Origin: VFMC01 sp039796935
Lineage (GTDB): Bacteria; Actinomycetota; Acidimicrobiia; Acidimicrobiales; Ilumatobacteraceae
Length of the DNA stretch: 7,128 nt
Assembly: GCA_039796935.1 (NCBI GenBank)
Contig: JBDKIV010000090.1
Span: forward strand, 1 to 7,128
Reading direction: 5' to 3'
Shown piece by piece: positions 1-4,989 of this stretch; position 1 is the first letter of the stretch; each line of letters begins with the position of its first letter. A program made the position numbers and the translations under genes. The notes under the pieces are model-generated. The model was not told the DNA's origin. It saw only the letters and a program-made list of their open reading frames with translations, and searched no databases.

Positions 1-97
1 CCTCATGCTCGCCAAGAGCGGCCACGTCGCCTCGCTCGACACCGAGCGCGACGTCCTCGGCCGGGCGATCGTCGAGTTCGTCGGTCGCGTCCCCTGA
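1..97 (+). CDS. C-terminal end of a probable alpha/beta hydrolase (esterase/lipase), partial
   Basis: Only the last 31 codons (from base 2) and a TGA stop at 95-97 are inside the window. The visible tail contains SGHVASLDTERD followed by an amphipathic end, IVEFVGRVP. In esterases and monoacylglycerol-lipase-like alpha/beta hydrolases, a short SGH-V-x-x-x-D-x-ER segment carries the catalytic His of the Ser-Asp-His triad, and the last helix ends in a x-x-F-(L/V) pattern. This is what suggests the family. The nucleophile elbow and the acid residue lie upstream and cannot be seen, so the substrate is unknown. The gene converges on the minus-strand lipoprotein gene with no bases between the two stop codons. 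The family call is an inference from a short motif. Confidence 0.6.
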   Translation, partial: LMLAKSGHVASLDTERDVLGRAIVEFVGRVP

Positions 98-103
98 TCA
101 GGG
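92..103. repeat. 12-bp perfect palindrome spanning two abutting stop codons
   Basis: CCCTGATCAGGG is perfectly self-complementary. Its centre is the junction between the plus-strand TGA (95-97) and the minus-strand TGA (98-100 read as TCA). As RNA from either strand it could form a 4-bp CCCU/AGGG stem with a GAUC loop. That is too short, and lacks the T tract, for a confident intrinsic terminator. It is the only candidate bidirectional 3'-end signal at this convergent junction. Confidence 0.5.
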
Positions 104-661
104 CGGGGCCAACGCGAACGACAGCGACGTCACGACTCGTAGCGCCGGGCGACCGTCCACGGACTCGAGCAGGATCCCCGCACCGAACGAACGGGTTCCT
201 TCGTCGGTGGCGACGACGTGATCGGCGAACGACAGGACGAACCCGTCACGGAGGTCGGGGTCGACCGATGCGGCCACGCAGTCCTCGACGTCGACGTCTG
301 CTGCTCGGTCGTCCGCCCGCCCTGCGAAGCCCACGACCTCTCGACAGGCGGCCGCCACCGCATCGTCGCCGTCGAGCACGGGCGACTCCCACGCCACCGC
401 GACCGTGGTGGCCCGAACAGATCTGGCGTCGCGGAACTCGCCTGCGGCCACCACGTCGACCCCGTTCACCTCGATCACGAAGTAGTCGCCGGTCAGGCGC
501 GAGGTTCGAGCGATGTCCCAGCCGTCCGGTGGGCGTACCGACACCATCGACGACGCTTCGGCGAGCAAGAGCGCCGACACGGTGGATCCGTCACCGCACG
601 ATGCGACGGACATGGCGACCGCGCACAGTACCCCCGTGCGCACGATCATCGGTCGGCGCAA
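98..661 (-). CDS. Predicted small secreted lipoprotein, function unknown
   Basis: The 187-residue product begins with a short basic segment (RRPMIVR), then a hydrophobic stretch (about residues 11-20) ending in the lipobox V19-A20-S21-C22. It should therefore be a lipoprotein anchored on the outer face of the cytoplasmic membrane through C22. The mature part is acidic and alanine/valine-rich. C106 and C128 could form a disulfide. I do not recognise a family. The called start is TTG at 661. An in-frame ATG at 649 (residue 5) keeps an intact signal peptide and may be the true start; neither has a good Shine-Dalgarno. The gene lies 7 bases after the nfuA stop on the same strand, so it is probably the last gene of the dehydrogenase-nfuA transcript and translationally coupled. 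That location says nothing firm about its role. Confidence 0.72.
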   Translation of the reverse strand: MRRPMIVRTGVLCAVAMSVASCGDGSTVSALLLAEASSMVSVRPPDGWDIARTSRLTGDYFVIEVNGVDVVAAGEFRDARSVRATTVAVAWESPVLDGDDAVAAACREVVGFAGRADDRAADVDVEDCVAASVDPDLRDGFVLSFADHVVATDEGTRSFGAGILLESVDGRPALRVVTSLSFALAPP

Positions 662-663
662 CG

Positions 664-676
664 ACCGCTCAGCGGT
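664..676 (-). repeat. Small hairpin with the nfuA stop codon as its loop
   Basis: On the minus strand the sequence reads ACCGC-TGA-GCGGT, a 5-bp perfect stem whose three-base loop is exactly the nfuA stop codon (671-669). It sits 2 bases before the called TTG start of the lipoprotein gene. It could affect termination or reinitiation at this junction. It is too small to call a transcription terminator, and chance is possible in GC-rich DNA. Confidence 0.3.
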
Positions 677-1322
677 AGAAGGGGTTCTCGCCGGACGCGT
701 GATCGGTCAGGTCCTTGACCCGTTCGATCCCGGCCACCTGCTCGACGAGCATCGTCTGCACGCCGTCGAGCATCGTCATGCGGCTCATGGAGCAGCCGTG
801 ACAACCGCCGCCCATCGTGAGGAACGCCGTACCGAGGGTGTCGTGGCCGACGTAGGTGACGAAGCCGCCGTGCGCGGCCAGAGCCGGGTTGACCTCGCCG
901 ACGATGACGGCCTCGACCTCGGCGCTCAGTGCGTCGTCGCGGACCAAACCCTCGATGACCGGCGGTGCCGGCTTGTTGGGGTTGCGGATGACCAGACCCT
1001 GGTTGTCGGTGTGGTCGAGTACGGCACCTTCGAGCGACTCGACATCCTTCGCCGGGATGATCACCTTGAGCGACGCACCTTCGGGGCTGAGATGGGTGCG
1101 GACCTCGTCGGTGAAGGCGGCGCGAGTGACCACATCGAAGCTGAGGTCGTACCGGAACTCCTCGCCCGGAGCGCTGATCACCTCGAGACGCAGGCCGAGC
1201 CGGTCGGCATCGGCTTCGCTGTCGCGCAGCGCGACCAGCTCTGCGTGGGCAGCAGCGGTGATCGTGACGATCAGCGTGCTCGTGGGCTCAGTGTCGGCTG
1301 CAAGTGGGCTCACCAGGCACAA
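669..1322 (-). CDS. nfuA: Fe-S cluster carrier/biogenesis protein, NfuA type (A-type-like domain + NifU C-terminal domain)
   Basis: NfuA is a cytoplasmic scaffold/carrier that holds a [4Fe-4S] cluster between two protomers and passes it to apo-enzymes. The product is 217 residues from TTG 1322, or 214 from the in-frame GTG at 1313; E. coli NfuA is about 190. Residues 17-116 resemble a HesB/IscA A-type domain that lacks its three ligand cysteines, ending in IRNPN, as in NfuA. Residues 133-217 form the NifU C-terminal domain: VNPALAAHGG, then GGGC-HG-C-SM, giving the CxxC pair C174/C177, and a tail VKDLTDHASGENPFYR close to the E. coli NfuA ending. Neither start has a clear Shine-Dalgarno. The upstream dehydrogenase ends 30 bases away and the lipoprotein follows 7 bases later, so the three are probably co-transcribed. 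The family call is strong; the exact start is uncertain. Confidence 0.92.
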   Translation of the reverse strand: MCLVSPLAADTEPTSTLIVTITAAAHAELVALRDSEADADRLGLRLEVISAPGEEFRYDLSFDVVTRAAFTDEVRTHLSPEGASLKVIIPAKDVESLEGAVLDHTDNQGLVIRNPNKPAPPVIEGLVRDDALSAEVEAVIVGEVNPALAAHGGFVTYVGHDTLGTAFLTMGGGCHGCSMSRMTMLDGVQTMLVEQVAGIERVKDLTDHASGENPFYR

Positions 1323-1333
1323 GCTACCGCTGG

Positions 1334-1350
1334 GAGGGCGTCGAACCCTC
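1334..1350 (-). other. Short intergenic hairpin shaped like a tRNA T-arm
   Basis: On the minus strand this reads GAGGG-TTCGACG-CCCTC, a 5-bp perfect stem around a 7-nt loop, and it contains the full GGTTCGANNCC pattern of a tRNA T-loop. It lies between the dehydrogenase stop (1353) and the nfuA start (1322). The seven bases that would be the acceptor 3' strand (CCAGCGG) have no complementary CCGCTGG at the expected distance, and that region is dehydrogenase coding sequence. It is therefore not a tRNA gene. It may be a hairpin in the nfuA leader, a tRNA-derived scar or chance. Confidence 0.35.
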
Positions 1351-1352
1351 GT

Positions 1353-2132
1353 TCAGCCACCGCCGTTGCATTCGATGCGCTGGCCGGTCACGTACCCCGA
1401 GCCGGCGCTGCACAACCAGAGGACCACGTTGGCGATGTCGAGGGGTTGACACACGCGTCCGAACGGCGAGCTGGCATCGAGTGAGCGGAGATCTTCCATG
1501 TCGCGGTTGCGGGTCATCGCCCGGGCGAGGCGCACCCCCATGTCGGTCTCGACCAGGCCGGGGGCGACGATGTTGACGTGGATGCCGTGGGGCCGCTCCT
1601 CTTTCGCGAGCGTCAGGGCGAGTGCCTCCATCGCAGCCTTGCCCATGTTGTAGGGGGCGCCGTTGGCGCTCATCGACGACGTCGCGACCGAGGAGATCAT
1701 CACGATGTCGCCCCGACCGGTCTCACCCGCACGCGAACGCATGTGCGGAAGCGCCACCCGGGCCAGGTGGTGAGGACCGAACGCATGGGTCGCCACGACC
1801 CGGATCATCTCGGCCGGGTCCGTGTCGACCACGCTCTGGCCGCGAGAAGCGATGCCGGCATTGCAGATGAGCGCATCGAGCCCTCCGAAGTCGGCGACCA
1901 CCGCCTCGATCAGCGAGGCGCAGTCGTCCGCATCGTCGACCGATCCCTCGTAGGCCCGAGCCACGCCGCCGGCCTGCTCGATCGCCTGCACGGTCGCCTC
2001 CGCCGAGTCACGATCGCGTCGATAGTTGATCGCCACGGTCGCCCCTTCGGCGGCGAGTAGTTCGGAGATGCCGCGCCCGATGCCACGCCCTCCCCCGGTG
2101 ACGAGCGCAATACGTCCGGTCATCTGTCCCAT
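1353..2132 (-). CDS. Short-chain dehydrogenase/reductase (SDR), classical type
   Basis: This is a 259-residue NAD(P)-dependent oxidoreductase of classical SDR length; the substrate cannot be told from the sequence. Motifs in order are the nucleotide-binding T12-GGGRGI-G19; N36-Y-R-R after strand 2, which favours NADP(H); C90-NAG-I; the catalytic S148; Y161-NMG-K165; P191-G; and a C-terminal YVTGQ-x-IECNGGG typical of FabG-like enzymes. The fourth tetrad residue, the Asn of the usual N-x-x-G in helix 4, is replaced: the segment reads VVATHAFG with H116 at that place. ATG 2132 is chosen over ATG 2123 because GAGGGGG at 2145-2139 lies 6 bases before it. The frame stays open far upstream to 3260, but that extension is antisense to the transporter gene and looks like noise. 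It is probably the first gene of the transcript carrying nfuA and the lipoprotein. Confidence 0.95.
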   Translation of the reverse strand: MGQMTGRIALVTGGGRGIGRGISELLAAEGATVAINYRRDRDSAEATVQAIEQAGGVARAYEGSVDDADDCASLIEAVVADFGGLDALICNAGIASRGQSVVDTDPAEMIRVVATHAFGPHHLARVALPHMRSRAGETGRGDIVMISSVATSSMSANGAPYNMGKAAMEALALTLAKEERPHGIHVNIVAPGLVETDMGVRLARAMTRNRDMEDLRSLDASSPFGRVCQPLDIANVVLWLCSAGSGYVTGQRIECNGGG

Positions 2133-2138
2133 CTGTGG

Positions 2139-2145
2139 CCCCCTC
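2139..2145 (-). promoter_or_regulatory. Shine-Dalgarno of the SDR gene
   Basis: GAGGGGG on the minus strand ends 6 bases before ATG 2132 and 15 bases before ATG 2123. This decides the start in favour of 2132. Confidence 0.75.
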
Positions 2146-2170
2146 GGTTGGATCCCGTTCCTCACGTGGC

Positions 2171-2176
2171 AACCTA
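2171..2176 (-). promoter_or_regulatory. Possible -10 element for the SDR-nfuA-lipoprotein transcript
   Basis: TAGGTT on the minus strand (2176-2171) fits the actinobacterial TANNNT -10 pattern and would give a leader of about 30 bases carrying the GAGGGGG ribosome site. No convincing -35 is visible about 17-19 bases upstream. It lies in the 81-bp gap between the two divergent genes, the expected place for both promoters. Confidence 0.3.
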
Positions 2177-2181
2177 GACGA

Positions 2182-2217
2182 GTGAACCGGCTCGCCCTGA
2201 AGACGACCGCGGCGTGA
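2182..2217 (+). CDS. Possible 11-codon leader ORF overlapping the transporter start
   Basis: GTG at 2182 opens a frame of 11 sense codons (MNRLALKTTAA) that ends with TGA at 2215-2217. That TGA overlaps the transporter's GTG start at 2214 as GTGA. The transporter start lacks a good Shine-Dalgarno, so coupling from a short leader ORF is conceivable. The leader has no clear ribosome site of its own, and the overlap could be chance. Confidence 0.2.
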   Translation: MNRLALKTTAA

Positions 2218-3221
2218 GCGCCCGTCAACGCAGCCTGGGTCTGCTGGCCCTCGTGGTCGCGATCATCTGTTTCTCGCTGGGTTCGACGATCGTGAAGAAG
2301 GCAGGCATACCGGGTCCTGCCCTGTCGTTCTGGCGCATGATCCTCACCACCGTGCTGTGGTGGTCGATCCTGTGGTTCACCGAGCACCGGATCGTCACCT
2401 GGGCCGAGATCAAGCGCGCAGCCCTGCCGGGCTTCTTCTTCGGCATCAACATCACCGTGTTCTTCACCGGGGTCACCCGGACGAGCGTCGCCAACGCCGA
2501 GCTCATCGGCTCGCTGACTCCCATCATCCTCGTCCCTGCGGGCGCGATCCTGTTCAAGGAGCGCATCAACGGTCGGGCGCTCTGGTTCGCTCTCGTGTCG
2601 TTCGTCGGGCTGATCCTGGTCCTGTTCAATGCCCCGTCCGGCGGAGCCGCGTCGTGGGGCGGCAACCTGATCGTCGCGCTCGCAACCATCCTGTGGGCTG
2701 CGTATCTGCTGGTCAGCCGGCAGCGCCGAGGAAGCATGAGCGTGCAGACCATGATGGCTGCGCTGATGCCGACGGCCGCATTGGCGGCGATGCCGCTCGG
2801 CCTGTTCCGCGGCGAGCTCGACGACGTCACCTGGAACTCGATCCCCTACATGATCCTCCTCGCGCTGATGACCGGCACGTTGGCCCACGGTCTGGTGATC
2901 TTCTCGCAGCACTCGGTGCCGGTGAGCACGATGAGCCTCATGCAGGTCACCCAGCCTGCGCTCGCCGTGCTCTGGGCATACCTCTTGCTGGGCCAGACAT
3001 TGCGGCCGATCCAGCTCGTCGGCGTGGCGATGGTGATGGCCGGCATCGCCGCCGTCGTCACGATCACTCGACGCGGCACCGAAGGCACCCGACGCGGCAC
3101 CGAAGCCACCCGACGCGACACCGAAGGCACTCGAGCGGTAGGCTCGGAACCGACAACACGGGGAGCTCGCAGGATCCGGCGGGCTGAGAGGGTGGCCGCC
3201 GCCGCCGACCCACGAACCTGA
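2214..3221 (+). CDS. DMT superfamily transporter, EamA type, with repeat-encoded C-terminal tail
   Basis: This is an integral membrane protein of the drug/metabolite transporter superfamily, which exports or imports small metabolites; the substrate is unknown. About ten hydrophobic segments are visible at roughly residues 8-25, 36-55, 70-88, 93-114, 122-140, 150-167, 178-198, 207-227, 236-259 and 266-285. They form two EamA repeats, each ending with a conserved-looking helix and a short KER or LRP turn (TPIILVPAGAILFKER; QPALAVLWAYLLLGQTLRP). The core ends near residue 285, the usual family length. Residues 286-335 form an Arg-rich hydrophilic tail: three 7-residue repeats (RRGTEGT, RRGTEAT, RRDTEGT), then residues coded by the promoter and riboswitch region of the next operon. 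GTG 2214 is the start because the first helix follows directly. Same-strand position next to the thiamine operon does not by itself make it a thiamine transporter. Confidence 0.9.
   Translation: MSARQRSLGLLALVVAIICFSLGSTIVKKAGIPGPALSFWRMILTTVLWWSILWFTEHRIVTWAEIKRAALPGFFFGINITVFFTGVTRTSVANAELIGSLTPIILVPAGAILFKERINGRALWFALVSFVGLILVLFNAPSGGAASWGGNLIVALATILWAAYLLVSRQRRGSMSVQTMMAALMPTAALAAMPLGLFRGELDDVTWNSIPYMILLALMTGTLAHGLVIFSQHSVPVSTMSLMQVTQPALAVLWAYLLLGQTLRPIQLVGVAMVMAGIAAVVTITRRGTEGTRRGTEATRRDTEGTRAVGSEPTTRGARRIRRAERVAAAADPRT
3069..3131 (+). repeat. Three 21-bp tandem repeats in the transporter 3' end
   Basis: The copies lie at 3069-3089, 3090-3110 and 3111-3131, without gaps. Copy 2 differs from copy 1 at one base (GGC to GCC, Gly to Ala). 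Copy 3 differs by a G-to-A change (GGC to GAC, Gly to Asp) and by its last base. The 21-bp unit keeps the reading frame and adds 7 residues each time. The third copy's G-to-A change creates GACA, which could serve as part of a -35 element for the thiamine operon. Confidence 0.9.
3115..3144 (+). promoter_or_regulatory. Candidate promoter of the thiamine operon
   Basis: A -35-like GCGACA (3115-3120, four of six matching TTGACA) is followed after 18 bases by a -10-like TAGGCT (3139-3144, TANNNT). The start of transcription would fall near 3151, just before the riboswitch aptamer. The whole promoter lies inside the transporter coding sequence and partly inside the third tandem repeat. It rests on sequence match only. 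Confidence 0.35.
3132..3146 (+). repeat. Inverted repeat over the candidate -10 box
   Basis: CGAGC-GGTAG-GCTCG is a perfect 5-bp inverted repeat with a 5-base centre. It covers TAGGCT at 3139-3144. It could be a small operator or a weak RNA hairpin in transcripts reading through from the transporter. No T tract follows, so it is not called a terminator. Confidence 0.35.
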
Positions 3222-3245
3222 TCTGGGTAATTCCAGCGGAGGGAG
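3154..3245 (+). ncRNA. TPP riboswitch (THI-box) controlling the thiamine operon
   Basis: The thiamine pyrophosphate aptamer is recognised from its conserved blocks: CACGGGGAGC (3158-3166 area), GGCTGAGAG (3182-3190), GACCCACGAACCTGATCTGG (3207-3226), GTAATTCCAGCGGAGGGA (3227-3244). Helices that can be drawn are P3, 3164-3170 with 3179-3185; an inserted stem 3191-3196 with 3201-3206 and loop CGCC; P5, 3223-3226 with 3233-3236; P4, CCT 3217-3219 with AGG 3240-3242; and P2, GGG near 3161-3163 with CCC 3209-3211. P1 is weak or absent. The P4 3' strand lies inside GGAGG (3238-3242), the Shine-Dalgarno of thiN, so TPP binding should hide the ribosome site directly. The downstream thiamine genes confirm the assignment. 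Edges are approximate. Confidence 0.96.
3238..3245 (+). promoter_or_regulatory. thiN Shine-Dalgarno embedded in the riboswitch
   Basis: GGAGGGAG, with the core GGAGG at 3238-3242, ends 5 bases before ATG 3248. It doubles as the conserved aptamer 3' segment that closes P4. This makes translational repression by TPP the simplest mechanism and fixes the thiN start. Confidence 0.85.
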
Positions 3246-3247
3246 AC

Positions 3248-3916
3248 ATGGGCGCATCACGATGCTCCGTCGTCATCGTCATCGGGGGAGGGCCGCTCGA
3301 ACGGCCACCCGGTGCCGGCCGACCGGGCCACGACACACCGTTCGATCTGGTGATCGCTGCGGACAGCGGGTACGACGCAGCGCTGGCGGCATCGTTCGCG
3401 CCGACTCACCTGGTGGGTGATCTCGACAGCATCAGCGACGCCGGCCGCGAGCACGCCGAGCAGCACGGAGTGGTCCTCCATCGGCACCCCGCCGACAAAG
3501 AGGCCACCGATACGGCCCTCGCCGTGGCGTTGGCACTCGATCTCGGAGCGACCGAACTCACCGTGTTCGGTCCTGCCGATGCCGGTCGGCTCGACCATCT
3601 GCTCGGAAGCATCGCTGTCCTCGGCGAACCCCGTCTGGCCGGGTGCACCTCGGTCACCGCCCACACTGCGGGTGCATCCCTGCACGTCATCCACCCCGGC
3701 CGGCCACAGCGGCTCGCACTGACGCCGCACTGCACGTTCTCACTCCTCGCGCTGCACGGTGACTGCGGTGGGGTCGACCTGAGTGGAGCGACCTGGAACC
3801 TGACGGACGCCGACCTGAGTGCGACCCGTTCACTCGGTATCAGCAACGTGGCGCTCGGACCCATCACCGTTCGTTCCCGTACCGGTGTGCTCACCGTCGT
3901 GGCGGCACGGCCATGA
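3248..3916 (+). CDS. thiN: Thiamine pyrophosphokinase
   Basis: The enzyme transfers pyrophosphate from ATP to thiamine, giving TPP and AMP in the cytoplasm, the one-step salvage route. The 222-residue product has normal family length. Visible motifs are V11-IGGGPL near the N-terminus, A37-ADSG-Y42, the acidic metal/ATP loop G57-DLDSIS, then H80-PADKEATDTAL (K84, T87 and D88 corresponding to the usual K-D-x-T-D), and G113-RLDHLLG. The C-terminal part (about 150-222) is the beta-sandwich thiamine-binding domain with the S-x-G-x-SN segment near residues 191-197. In the K-D-x-T-D motif the first Asp is Glu (E85), a conservative change. ATG 3248 is set by GGAGG 5 bases upstream. The stop overlaps the thiB start as ATGA, so the two are translationally coupled. 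It is the first gene under the TPP riboswitch. Confidence 0.95.
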   Translation: MGASRCSVVIVIGGGPLERPPGAGRPGHDTPFDLVIAADSGYDAALAASFAPTHLVGDLDSISDAGREHAEQHGVVLHRHPADKEATDTALAVALALDLGATELTVFGPADAGRLDHLLGSIAVLGEPRLAGCTSVTAHTAGASLHVIHPGRPQRLALTPHCTFSLLALHGDCGGVDLSGATWNLTDADLSATRSLGISNVALGPITVRSRTGVLTVVAARP

Positions 3917-4989
3917 CCGGGCCTCGCCATCGACGGGCCCGGTTCGTCCTCGGTTGCGCTCTGGCGGTCGTGGGTGTGGGTGCGGGTGCCTGCGGCAGCG
4001 AGGACGGACCCGTCACGCTTCGACTCGTCACCTACGACTCGTTCCCCACCGAGGACACGCCACTCAACGAGGTGCTCGCCGACTTCACGGCCGAGACCGG
4101 GATCGAGGTGGAGGTCGTCGTCGCCGGTGATGCCGGCACGATGATCAGCAAGGCGGTGCTCACGGCGGGCAACCCCGAGGGCGATGTGCTGTGGGGCGTC
4201 GACAACACCTTGCTGTCACGCGCGATCGACGGTGACGTGTTCGAGCCGTACCGCTCGTCGGAGATCGCTGCGCTCGATCCTGCGCTGGTCGCACTCGCTC
4301 CCGACGACCTGGTCACCCCGGTGGATTTCGGGGATGTCTGCATCAACTACGACATCGAGTGGTTCACCGAGGCAGCGCTCGAGCCACCGTCGTCGCTCGA
4401 TGATCTGCTCGACCCCGCCTACCGCGATCTGCTGGTCGTCGAGAACCCGGCATCGTCGTCGCCCGGCCTCGCCTTCCTGCTCGCCACCATCGCACACGCC
4501 GGCGAGGACGGATGGCAGGCCTACTGGCAAGGTCTGCTCGACAACGGCGTGAGCGTGGTCGACTCGTGGACGACGGCCTACTACGAGTCGTTCAGCGGGT
4601 CGAGCGGTGCCGGGCCTCGACCGCTGGTCGTCAGCTACGCCAGCAGCCCGCCCGCCGAGGTGATCTTCGCCGACCCGCCCCGCGAGGATGCTCCCACCGC
4701 GGTCATGGCGGAGAGTTGCTTCCGGCAGGTCGAGTTCGCCGGCATCCTGCGCGGCACCGAACACCCCGACGAGGCGCGCCGACTGATCGACCATCTGGTC
4801 GGCCCCGACTTCCAGGCGGAGGTGGCGCTCACGCTGTTCGTCTGGCCCGCACGGACCGACGTGGACCTCCCCGACGAGTTCACGAGGTACACGACGGTGC
4901 CGGACGAAGCGCTGACGATCGATCCCCGGACCATTTCGGATCGCCGTGACACCTGGGTCGACGAGTGGACCGAGTTGGTGCTGCGCTGA
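3913..4989 (+). CDS. thiB: Thiamine ABC transporter, substrate-binding lipoprotein
   Basis: This is the extracytoplasmic receptor that binds thiamine (and probably its phosphates) and delivers it to ThiPQ. The 358-residue product starts with an Arg-rich segment and hydrophobic residues 11-26, ending in A24-G25-A26-C27, a slightly off-consensus lipobox. In a Gram-positive actinobacterium it would be membrane-tethered. Family hallmarks are T40-YDSF, D91-VLWGVDNTLLSRA, VTPVDFGDVCINYD (134-147), E177-NPASSSPGLAFLLATIA, GW(200-201)-QAYW, N211-GVSVVDSWTTAYYESF and P237-LVVSYASSP. W219 and Y241 lie where the thiamine-contacting aromatics of E. coli ThiB are expected; this is alignment by eye. The start ATG 3913 overlaps the thiN stop. 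The end overlaps the thiP start by 25 bases. Confidence 0.94.
   Translation: MTGPRHRRARFVLGCALAVVGVGAGACGSEDGPVTLRLVTYDSFPTEDTPLNEVLADFTAETGIEVEVVVAGDAGTMISKAVLTAGNPEGDVLWGVDNTLLSRAIDGDVFEPYRSSEIAALDPALVALAPDDLVTPVDFGDVCINYDIEWFTEAALEPPSSLDDLLDPAYRDLLVVENPASSSPGLAFLLATIAHAGEDGWQAYWQGLLDNGVSVVDSWTTAYYESFSGSSGAGPRPLVVSYASSPPAEVIFADPPREDAPTAVMAESCFRQVEFAGILRGTEHPDEARRLIDHLVGPDFQAEVALTLFVWPARTDVDLPDEFTRYTTVPDEALTIDPRTISDRRDTWVDEWTELVLR

Noticed and set aside
1327..1400. tRNA gene on the minus strand built on the T-arm-like hairpin
   Set aside because: There is no complementary acceptor strand (CCGCTGG on the minus strand) at the right distance. The expected body of the tRNA is coding sequence for the SDR C-terminus.
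513..1484. 323-codon plus-strand frame opposite nfuA and the lipoprotein
   Set aside because: The minus strand encodes a convincing NfuA with its CxxC motif. The plus product has no recognisable features and no plausible ribosome site.
3132..3146. Intrinsic terminator at the end of the transporter gene
   Set aside because: The hairpin has only 5 bp, no following T tract, and lies well inside the transporter reading frame.
2214..3221. Transporter as part of the TPP-regulated thiamine operon
   Set aside because: It lies upstream of the riboswitch and has its own divergent promoter region, so TPP control would not cover it. No thiamine-specific features were visible.
2133..3260. Long minus-strand open frame extending the SDR to 635 codons
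   Set aside because: The SDR family starts at residue 1 of the 2132 ATG with its own ribosome site. The upstream part is antisense to the transporter, low-complexity in composition (rich in Arg, Asp, Glu, Gln) and matches no domain I can see.
3972..3995. G-rich run (three GGG tracts and one GG) as a possible G-quadruplex at the start of thiB
   Set aside because: The fourth tract has only two Gs, and the run is explained by Val-Gly/Ala-Gly codons of the signal peptide.
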